A DNA stretch of 64,000 nt from Xiphophorus maculatus (lineage: Eukaryota; Chordata; Actinopteri; Cyprinodontiformes; Poeciliidae). Both the position numbers and the translations under genes were made by a program. The notes under the pieces were generated by a model, which had not been told where the DNA came from, did no database searches, and saw nothing but the letters and a program-made list of their open reading frames with translations. Numbering within the stretch: the stretch's first letter is position 1; the number at the start of each line of letters is the position of its first letter. Where the stretch lies: the NCBI RefSeq assembly GCF_002775205.1, contig NC_036453.1, positions 2,569,103 through 2,633,102 of the forward strand. The letters run 5' to 3'. Positions 56,701-64,000 of the stretch are shown in pieces.

Positions 56701-59700
56701 TTCTATTGTTGGTGCCTGAAAAAATATTACAAAATATTACGATGACGATATTCGTTGCACTATACGCCTGTTTTCGTTCTCGTCTCTTTAACATTTGCAG
56801 CAACGCCGTTAGTCCAGTGTGAGCATCTCCACGTTCATAACACTTAGAGCTTCATAGCCAAGAAATAATACGCTTCAAACACTGCTTTGTGCTAATCAGC
56901 TTCCACATATTTACATTGGAATCACAATATAGTCACCATATATTGTGCAGCCTTGTTGTGGTGGTCAAAGTGTGGCCCGAGGGCCGTTTGCAGCCCGTGG
57001 ATTGATTTTGTGAGGCCCCCCGCCCCAGAGCACAAAAATTTAATAAATTAGGTCAAAACTTGGATTTTAATTCAAATCTCCTTACAAAAATTTTTAGAAG
57101 CAACAAAATGTAATAATCTTTACCAAACTTTCTGGTTTCTTCTATTGTCATGGTAACTAGGACCATATTTACTCATTGACTTATGCTACATAGCGCACTT
57201 TGGTGCGGCCAAATCTGCTTTTAATTGCTGTATATAAGTTGACTGAATAAATCCTGTTTTTGTTGCTGAGAGCAAATTAAATATTTTCTTCAAATCGAGT
57301 CCAAAAAAATGTTGTCATTGTTGGAGACAAGTCTTAATAACAGTAAAACTATATTCTCATACTATGTCAACTCTTTTGTCATAAGACTTTGTTCTTGTAA
57401 CATTGAGACTTTATTTTTGTAATAAATAAATAGAAAATTGCACCCTGGTCCTAATAGTAGAGCTGAAATAAATTCAAAGTCCAAATAAATACAAGCTGTA
57501 AAATACGCTTGTCAAACAAGATGGCCGCCCTGGGCTTGCTGACATCACTCTGAACTATGGAAACCCACAGAGGGAATTGGTGAAAAAGAAAATCCAGATT
57601 TAAAAAAAAAAAAAAACACAATTAATCTTCAAGAACCTAAACTTTGATTAATCGATAAAATCGATTTATCGCCCAGCCCTACTTCATAGAGAAGAAAATC
57701 GTCAAAACTAACAGTATTAGTTCAAGACATGTTATATCAAATAGTTCTTTGGTGAATTTGAATGATGTTGTTTTCACTACTTGATTTTATTTCCAGCAGC
57801 ATCACTGTGAAGCTGAGTTATTTTCCCCCATAAAATGGTTCAGAAAAACGTTAACTGCTGTCCTGGGAAAAAAAACAAAAAATCTTTCCGCTCCGGCCGT
57901 ACCTGTGAGGTAGAGCGCGAAGGAGATGAAGCGGTGGTATTTGCTGAGGATGCGAAGAGGCTCCTCTCTCTGCACCAGCGTGAAGAAGTAATCGGTCACG
58001 GTCTCGCCGTAGAAGAAGTAGTTCACGCACAGCAGGAAGTACCTGCAGGGCACGGGGTGGCGGTTAAACACGGACCAATCAGAGGTTGCCACGCCTGGAG
58101 AAAACCTGGACGGCTTACATACGCGTGTTCCGCAACAGACTTTGGTTTTCCAGCAGGTTTTTTTCAGGCTTGTGGCATAAAAACTGCTACAGCGCCTCCT
58201 ACTGCTGCTAATACTCAAAACTGCTATCAGTTACGGATTTACAAAAATATGTCTTTTTAATATTTATTAGAACTGTCACTATGTCGAGACAGATAATTGG
58301 TAAAAAAAAAGAAAAAAAAAAGACAACCAATCAGAGCCAAGAGGCGGGTCTTAGCGATGTCAATCAATCTCGGTTAGCCGCTGATGCAACTGACCGTTAC
58401 AGGAAGACCGTTTATACACCTTCATCGCTGGCTATGCTAACTAGCCTTAGCATTAGTGGAAGGCTACGATGTGGTGAAACAGCTGTTGCTTAGCTAAGAG
58501 CAAGGTGGAGGGGGTGAGCACGAGAGTGACTGACAGCGCCAAGACCCTCCTCCTGGCTCTGATTGGTTGTTTCTGAATGGCATAATTCTGCACTTTGTAC
58601 TGGGAGAATGCAGATTTTTTCCCCAAATTGTCTGTCTTATACTGTCATGACATATTGATAATTGTAACAAAAATGTAGAAAAAACATATATAGATATTTT
58701 AAATAAAAGTCACATACTGCAGCTTTAAGGAACAATCTACAATGTGAACAAACTACAAGAGGCCAGAAAACAAACCTCAGGACATCTGCAACGTAAGAAA
58801 TGTGGACAATATAATGAGAAACAAACCAGGACGACTTATTTTATTAGATGTCCATATTTTAGTGATGCAGCTCACCAGCTAAGCGTCCGGAACCAGGGCA
58901 GGTCGTAGGAGTGGTACACGTTGTACCCGATCGTGATGATTTCATGGAAACACTTGATCTGAACACAGAGGACCTGAACAGAGAGAGAGAGAAACCGTCG
59001 CATTAAAAACTGACATCTAAAGGTTTATATTGGGAGGAGTCAGACAGGCTTTAAAAGGTTTACATTGCATCATGAGAATGGGGGGGAAAAAGAAACGTTC
59101 AAACAAGAGCAGAACAAGTCCACTTCTCAGCATAATAATTATTTCTGCCACAAGCTCTGTTGCTTTGTAAGGTTTGCATCAAGTTTAAACAAAAAAAGAA
59201 AAAAATAATGCAATGAAATCATAAAAATGCAGCAAAACGTAATCGGAGGAAAGTGAAACATAGATGGAGAGGCCAGGATGAAACATGAAGAGGGATTTTA
59301 GTTGCTATGCGGAAAGCTTAGCAGGAGCTTCTTAAAGAGACACAGGCCCGTTTTTAAGGCGTCAAATTGCAAAGTCAAACGACGACTGAGAACGTCACAA
59401 AATGTGAGCTTTTAATGTTGAGGAGTCATAGAGCAAGATTACATCAACAGTATTTCAGATATTAAAAAACAAAGTAATCGATAATTATCGTTATCGACAG
59501 ATATGTAACAATTATGTCATGATATGTTTTCCAGCCATATCGTCTAGTCCAAGTATCCTCCTGTTCCTGTGACTTCAGCAGTTTGTAATGCGATGCCCAA
59601 ACCATGTTTAGGGTTTTATCAGATTTTGAGTATCTTCACGCTGCCTGGAGAAAACCAACTCATTTATTCTGTGTGGTGCAGCTGGTTAGAGCTATAAACA

Positions 59701-60238
59701 AATTCACACGTTTGCATGTCAATGGGTGAGGCCGGGGCAGGGGCTTTTCTGAATGGTTTCATATTTCCTAACTTCAGCAGGTGGAACTACCAGGCCTCTG
59801 TTCTGCTGCTCTAAGCGAAGGCTGAGCACGTCTAAGACGGTTTGATGTGCGGTTTCTAACTTCTGATGCATGAAAACTCCAGAGTTTTCGTTGGTACTCA
59901 CAATCATCATGAGGACCATGGGGCCCAGGTAGATGATGAAGAAGAAGAAGGAGATCATGGCTAGTGTTAGGATGCCTCGTACCCACCAGTTCTTCCATCT
60001 ACGGGGGAATAACAAACAAGCAAAAAATAAGGTTTCAGCTTCCAAAAGCGCATCCAGAACAACACGGAGAACTAAATGTGTCCGACTCTGAGGGTGACCT
60101 TGAGGAGAGTCCAGACAGGGCCTTGTTGAGAACCTCGGGGGTGTCATCAGGAGGGACCGGCACCTCGGGGACTCCCGAGTCCACCTTGGACTCGTCGGAG
60201 ACGCCCTCTTTGTCTGCTTTCAGCTCGCTGTCTGAGCC
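50647..60238 (-). CDS. cds2: Phosphatidate cytidylyltransferase 2 (12 exons seen, first coding exon missing)
   Basis: Exons in transcript order: 60238-60099, 59998-59902, 58973-58876, 58042-57903, 55631-55573, 54613-54531, 54415-54328, 53351-53283, 53167-53015, 52018-51899, 51809-51706, 50779-50647. Phases agree throughout and give 427 residues plus stop; human CDS2 has 445, so only a short exon 1 lies outside. Enzyme: CTP + phosphatidate to CDP-diacylglycerol in the ER membrane, supplying phosphatidylinositol synthesis. The CDS signature is complete across exons 10-11: [16 protein letters not shown] followed by [11 protein letters not shown], with the catalytic Asp and Lys residues. Many hydrophobic helices are visible. 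The assignment to CDS2 rather than CDS1 rests on [48 protein letters not shown] and QQLYIFNSL. The start codon is not in the window. Confidence 0.95.
50999..51200. repeat. Family C repeat fragment in cds2 last intron
   Basis: Contains gattaatctaagaaattttg and a second near-copy (gagattaatctcaaaattta), matching the block at about 28710 and the block at about 53750. Confidence 0.5.
51706..51809 (-). CDS. cds2: cds2 exon 12 (second half of catalytic signature)
   Basis: Encodes [20 protein letters not shown] then [18 protein letters not shown]-x-x-D-R-x-D is the metal and CTP site. Splice sites are tttcag and CAG/GTAAAC. Confidence 0.94.
51899..52018 (-). CDS. cds2: cds2 exon 11 (first half of catalytic signature)
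   Basis: Encodes [20 protein letters not shown] then [20 protein letters not shown]. The CDS signature starts at SGFKR. Splice sites are tccacag and AAG/GTAGAA. Confidence 0.94.
53015..53167 (-). CDS. cds2: cds2 exon 10
   Basis: Encodes [20 protein letters not shown], then the lumenal-type loop [18 protein letters not shown]. Splice sites are tgtcag and TGG/GTATGA. Confidence 0.93.
53283..53351 (-). CDS. cds2: cds2 exon 9
   Basis: Encodes [20 protein letters not shown] then [11 protein letters not shown] is a hallmark of CDP-DAG synthases. Splice sites are ctgcag and ATG/GTGAGA. Confidence 0.93.
53440..53560 (+). repeat. Family D fragment (cgataa-rich transposon piece)
   Basis: ttatcgcaataaacgataat and attgtcttgagaccattttc recur in variant form at 60450-60530 (ttattgcaataaacaataat). 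Both lie in cds2 introns. The style is that of fish hAT-like elements ending in gcccagccct. Confidence 0.5.
53640..53945 (+). repeat. Family C repeat with LINE-like tail in cds2 intron
   Basis: Ends with ctttgtgcagtgacaataaa, a typical fish non-LTR 3' tail. Upstream blocks resemble 28590-28975. Confidence 0.5.
54328..54415 (-). CDS. cds2: cds2 exon 8
   Basis: Encodes [20 protein letters not shown] then FFGRTPLIK, with the conserved C-N-D motif of the active site. Splice sites are aatag and AAG/GTAGCA. Confidence 0.93.
54531..54613 (-). CDS. cds2: cds2 exon 7
   Basis: Encodes [20 protein letters not shown] and NLFEGMIW. Splice sites are cctcag and CTG/GTGAGC. Confidence 0.93.
55040..55510. 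repeat. Degenerate tandem array of an 'aattatgac' motif
   Basis: Variants of (t)aattatgac, with gactttaaa and their complements, recur every 15-40 bases for about 470 bases in cds2 intron 6. It looks like an old, diverged minisatellite. Confidence 0.6.
55573..55631 (-). CDS. cds2: cds2 exon 6
   Basis: Encodes [20 protein letters not shown], identical in kind to the vertebrate family block. Splice sites are cctgcag and ATG/GTGAGT. Confidence 0.92.
55632..57902 (-). other. cds2 intron 5
   Basis: A 2.3-kb intron. Contents: a Tc1-type block at about 56247-56400, a hAT-like fragment at about 56955-57120, and a transposon end (cgatttatcgcccagccc) near 57662-57680. No exon is seen. Confidence 0.55.
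57903..58042 (-). CDS. cds2: cds2 exon 5
   Basis: Encodes [20 protein letters not shown] then [19 protein letters not shown] and a membrane helix ISFALYLTG. Splice sites are cctgcag and CACAG/GTACGG. Confidence 0.94.
58265..58735. repeat. Palindromic CCAAT repeat, family B copy 4 (most complete)
   Basis: acaaccaatcagagccaaga (about 58322) and its inverted partner ctcctggctctgattggttg (about 58551) flank a core with actagccttagcattagtgg. The outer ends are actgtcactatg and cttatactgtcatgac. It ends cacatactgcagctttaa. About 470 bp, in cds2 intron 4. Confidence 0.8.
58876..58973 (-). CDS. cds2: cds2 exon 4
   Basis: Encodes [20 protein letters not shown] then [12 protein letters not shown], strongly conserved in CDS1 and CDS2. 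Splice sites are ttcag and CTG/GTGAGC. Confidence 0.93.
59325..59400 (-). repeat. Dispersed repeat, family A fragment (reversed)
   Basis: The reverse complement reads a run close to gcaatttgacgccttaaaaa then gtgtctctttaagaag, matching the core of the other two copies. It lies in cds2 intron 3. Confidence 0.5.
59902..59998 (-). CDS. cds2: cds2 exon 3 (first membrane helix)
   Basis: Encodes [20 protein letters not shown] and [13 protein letters not shown], the first transmembrane helix after a Trp/Lys interface motif. Splice sites are cccgtag and GATT/GTGAGT. Confidence 0.93.
60099..60238 (-). CDS. cds2: cds2 exon 2 (cytosolic N-terminal region)
   Basis: Encodes [12 protein letters not shown], an acidic stretch, then [16 protein letters not shown]. 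The donor is TCAAG/GTCACC. Its acceptor (TTCAAAG) is preceded by a long GT microsatellite instead of a normal pyrimidine tract. Confidence 0.88.
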
Positions 60239-60245
60239 CTTTGAA

Positions 60246-60314
60246 CACCAACACGCACACACACACACAAACACACGCACACACACACACAAACACACAC
60301 ACACACACACACAG
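60246..60314. repeat. (CA)n microsatellite abutting cds2 exon 2
   Basis: Imperfect CA run with single interruptions. On the cds2 coding strand it is a GT tract that ends about 8-15 bases before the exon 2 acceptor. Confidence 0.95.
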
Positions 60315-60449
60315 GAGAAATAAAACAGGCGTGAAGGTCATCAATGTTGACCTTTTTGGATTCAGAAAACCTGGACTCTAACGTCAACAATGTCAGTGTG
60401 AAAAGCATCTGTAGAATATATATTTATACATAGGCAAGTCATAATAACT

Positions 60450-60530
60450 TTTGCTGGGCGATTGTCGCAGAAATTATTGCAATAAACAATAATATTGTCA
60501 TTTTGAAACTATTTTCAATTAATATAATTG
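60450..60530 (+). repeat. Family D fragment, second copy
   Basis: Begins gctgggcgattgtcgcagaa, the gggctgggcgata type of end, and shares the caataaacaataatattgtc block with 53500-53520. Confidence 0.5.
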
Positions 60531-62330
60531 TAATAACATAGATGTATGTACAGCCTCTCAAAAATAAAAACTAAATTTTAAAGAACATTTAACATTGAAA
60601 CTGGAAAACATTTGACATAACCCAAAACAAACAAACAAAACAACTATAGTTGAAATTGATTATGAAGCCTCTGCGACCAAAACTGCGTTTCAAAACATAA
60701 TAATAGTTCAGCTTATGAAAAGTGGCAGGTTGTGCAGCTACTGTGTGCAGTTTAGAGATATGAATCACACTTGTTCATGTGACTAATGTCCTAAAGAATC
60801 GCATTACAAATGACAATGTTTTTCAAAAGCAATATTTATGTTTATGGGGTTATGATTGCTGACTCGTGGTCGATACAGTCGTCTAGTAAAGGAGTAATAA
60901 ATAGTTCTTATCGTCACTTTAGACTGTTATCAGAATAGTACAAAAAATATTGTGGCAAAACTTTAACTTCATAGCTCCCAATCCTAGAAACTCTTAGCTT
61001 AAAGATGTTTCATTGGTTTATTTGGAACAGTCCACCAAGCGACCGCAGCAGGTTATTTATTACAAAACAACTATAGTACACAGTATGAAAATAGTATGTT
61101 CTAGCAAAAACAGGCGACTAACTAGGATGCTACACATTAGCAGTAGATGATGTACTATTTAAAATAAAAGCACACACTTCCAATTTTTCAGACAGACATC
61201 TGTTGCTTTTCTAGACTACAAAAGCTCCAGTTAGCATGCTAGCTCTAGAACTGTGAAAAGTCAGCCATATGACGCAGGACAGGAAAGTGTGGACATTCAG
61301 GTAAAATGTTTTCATTTCTGTCCAACCAAAAAGTCTCGCACATGGAAAGAAGCCGACTCCATGGAGCTAAAAGCAGGCCTGGTATTATCAGTGAGTCTGT
61401 GTCTGATGTTTGCGCTCCAGTTACTGGCCTGCTGGGGATTATGCTACTGGCAACAATGTCCCATTAATCACCTTTTCTCCTTTTTTGGCGTATAATTGGA
61501 CGAGAGGCAGGTGACGGCCCTGGACAGGTTACCAGAACAGAGCGACGCACAAGACCGACAGTCGTGCATATAAAACCAACTAACCTCATTCTGCCTGTCG
61601 TCTTAATTTCTGCTACTGAAAAGAATGGGCCTTATTGTGAAAGTTTTAATTTGACAAACCAGTCAAATAATTTACACAAAGGATAAAAAAAAGAAGTGAA
61701 GAAAAGACTGGAACTGGGCTGTTGTGCTCAGAGAACTACAACTTTCCATGATGAATCTCATAACTTTCTACATCAGATCTCAAATATTATATATTGATAA
61801 AGTTAAAAGCTAGCTAAAGAGAAGCTAATATGCAGTACTATGATAGGCCACAAGTTCGGGCAAAAACGCTTAAAGACATATGGAGCACACGTTACCGTAT
61901 ATACGCTGTTTATTTTGAGACGAAGGCGAGAAGAAAGTGTTTTGTTCAGATTGAAATCTACTTTAACAAATGATGACATGGGATTGAGCTGCTGGGCGGG
62001 ATTGTCAATCACCTTCATCAACTCAGAGGAAGCACTAAAATTAGCCGAGCAGACCATCAGGGCAGCGCCGCGCGTGGGAAGTGAAGCGCTGACAGAGAAT
62101 CTCCCTCCATGTTGTTGAGCTGTCAAAGCCATATGCTGATTGGACGGGGCCTTAATGAAAACACACAGACGGTGTCATTCCAAGGTTAATAAATATGAAT
62201 TATGAATGTCCATACACCCAGAGGGAACCCCTGCATCTAAATGTTACGGGATTTGTTTTTCTAGTAATGGAAATTTATGTCAATTTAAGGAAAATACGTA
62301 TCAAAACAACATTATGCAATGTGCCGCACA

Positions 62331-62355
62331 GCACACACACACACACACACACACA
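62331..62355. repeat. (CA)n microsatellite
   Basis: About twelve CA units. Confidence 0.9.
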
Positions 62356-63771
62356 TACACAGTCGCTAAACCCTTTTCCATGTGCTGGTTTCTATGGAGA
62401 CAATATCTGCTATTCAGGATGCTGGAGTTAAAAATAGGAACCCATTTCAATTTATACTCTCCTCCCCTTTCATGTTGTCTTCCAAACCAGCGGCAAGTCT
62501 CTGCTTTTTTTCCCACTGACCAATCCATTAGCAAACGCTGCCTCCTCAAACCATGAACGCCTCCTTCTCACATCAATCTGGAAACCAACTAACAGGCTCA
62601 CACTTGACAAGCTTTAATTGAAATACTAATTATTCGATTTCTTTTATAACTTTAAACCCTCTCATTTTATAGTGAAATTTGGCAAGAGAAAAATAAAACG
62701 AACCACCACCGAGGGTTTCTTCATGTTTGGTCAACGTCCTTCAGCGCAAATCTTTAATTACAGAGTCCACCGCTGCTGCCGGAGCACAATGCATGCTGGG
62801 TGACGATGATTAGGCATTTCAGTCAAGTTAAATTAGTGCGCTACCAGTGGTAAATATACTGTTTCACTCCCCCGTGAGAAGCTTCCCGGCAGTGTGCTCA
62901 GTGTGACGCTCAGCCTCAACGCAACAGAGAATTTAATTCAATGTAACCATCAACTCCAGACTTCACGTTAAACGAGACTCTGAAATAATGCATTTATAAT
63001 ATAGAGAGCTGTCGAAAGTTTTCACATGTCTTCAACTTTTACACATTTTGTCACTTTACATATCATGCAGAGTTTCAGCCAGGAAACCTGCTAAGTGTAG
63101 TGGTAGGGGCGCTACGGCAGTCCACCAGCAGCCTGCCATGTTTCTGAATTAAAAGAATAATAATATTTGCAGTCGACAGAAAATGTTCAAATATCATCAG
63201 GTAATTATGTGGTATTGGAAGACATTATTAACAATACCTAAACACCAAATATAAAGTCTTAAAGAATAAGGCGAGCATTAAAAAACAAACCTAAAGTAAA
63301 TAAACAAGCAACGCTTAGCCTGGCAGGGGGAAGTAAAGCCTGGTGGCCCGCCAGGCTTATAGTACACTTCGGGAAACCCTGTCCAAGACAAAGTAACATA
63401 ATAATTTAAATGAAAGAAAATAAAACACTGCTTTAAAAGCATCTTTAAAATAAAATGAGTTGCAGAGCTCAAACTTTAGTCAGGCGCTGCGTTGTCTGGC
63501 CTGACTATATGTCATGCTAGATACGGACGTGTGGCAAGATGGAGGACCTGTTGAAAGAATTCATGTTTGCGCTCACCACATGTGATCTGGTTAAACTAAC
63601 ACTGCAGCGCCTACAGTGGAATGGCTTAGAACAAATAGAAAAACAAAACAACAAAATTGCCTTTGTCAAAAAGGTCTAGTCAAAGTCGAAAGCGGAATTT
63701 CAATTGAGAACATGTGGCAAGATAATAAAAAAAAACATGTAGTTCTAAAAGCAGCAGCAGTTAGAAACCCA

Positions 63772-63860
63772 GGGCTGCAAGTAATGATTATTTTAGTAAA
63801 TTGATTATTCTATCAATTACTCTGACGATTAATTGTATTAAATTGGTGAATTCTGCAGAT
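63772..63860 (+). mobile_element. hAT-like transposon end fragment
   Basis: gggctgcaagtaatgattat followed by gattattctatcaattactc resembles a very common fish non-autonomous hAT start. The other end is not visible in the window. Confidence 0.5.
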
Positions 63861-64000
63861 TTTTCATTTAACCACTTCAGGCTTTTTTATATCACCACTT
63901 AAAAATACATTAAAAGATAAATCATTTTAGCACCTAAAATGCATTTGACATCTTTTTTAGTGACACTTCATCAACGTAACAAAGGATGCATCTGCTAAAA

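Larger units (their letters stand above)
60315..64000 (-). other. cds2 intron 1 or upstream sequence
   Basis: No coding exon is recognised. The missing cds2 exon 1 (a short N-terminal segment) is not seen, so this is probably intron 1. Repeats: family D fragment, (CA)n at 62331-62355 and a transposon end at about 63772 (agggctgcaagtaatgatta) like the fish elements that start gggctgcaactaacgatt. Confidence 0.5.

Noticed and set aside
57802-58218. 138-codon - strand frame around cds2 exon 5
   Set aside because: Contains genuine exon 5, but its ends are intron read-through past clear AG and GT sites.
60035-60408. Cysteine/valine-repeat frames
   Set aside because: Translations of the CA microsatellite and out-of-frame cds2 exon 2.
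1-64000. CRISPR arrays, operons, phage or integrated viral genes
   Set aside because: None seen; direct repeats here are microsatellites or dispersed transposons in a vertebrate genome.

Overview
This window is vertebrate nuclear DNA, almost certainly from a teleost fish. It is AT-rich, its genes are split by GT-AG introns, microsatellites are abundant (AT, CA/GT and TTA runs), and the introns hold fish-type Tc1 and hAT transposon debris. There are no operons, no CRISPR arrays and no bacterial or viral genes. I recognise five protein-coding genes. Their exon joins were worked out by hand from splice sites and reading-frame continuity.

Layout. On the + strand, the last coding exon of an erlin gene (probably erlin1) is at 3195-3374. 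A complete two-exon cholesterol 25-hydroxylase-like gene spans 9133-12240, with a poly(A) signal near 12818. On the - strand are bmp10 (two exons, 22239 down to 20410), arhgap25 (eleven coding exons, 46169 down to 27562, 635 residues) and cds2 (twelve exons, 60238 down to 50647). The first coding exon of cds2 is not in the window. The rest is intergenic or intronic sequence rich in repeats.

Function. The genes are not one pathway. Erlins form ER-membrane complexes linked to sterol and IP3-receptor turnover. The ch25h-like enzyme makes an ER oxysterol. BMP10 is a secreted ligand for heart and endothelium. ARHGAP25 is a PH-RhoGAP protein for Rac-type GTPases. CDS2 makes CDP-diacylglycerol for phosphoinositide synthesis. 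bmp10 next to arhgap25 matches human 2p13. The extra neighbour cds2 recalls the human CDS1-ARHGAP24 linkage on 4q21, which suggests an old duplicated block.

The most interesting non-gene structures are mobile elements with readable insertion histories. A 1.69-kb element has terminal inverted repeats and a decayed THAP-domain coding region. It sits inside a palindromic repeat (33292-34982) and is flanked by TATA on both sides. A 729-bp hAT-type element (43315-44043) has a perfect 8-bp target duplication and sits inside another copy of the same palindromic repeat. That palindromic, CCAAT-bearing family occurs at least four times here. I found no clear undescribed gene system. The nested elements and the shared repeat families are the best leads.
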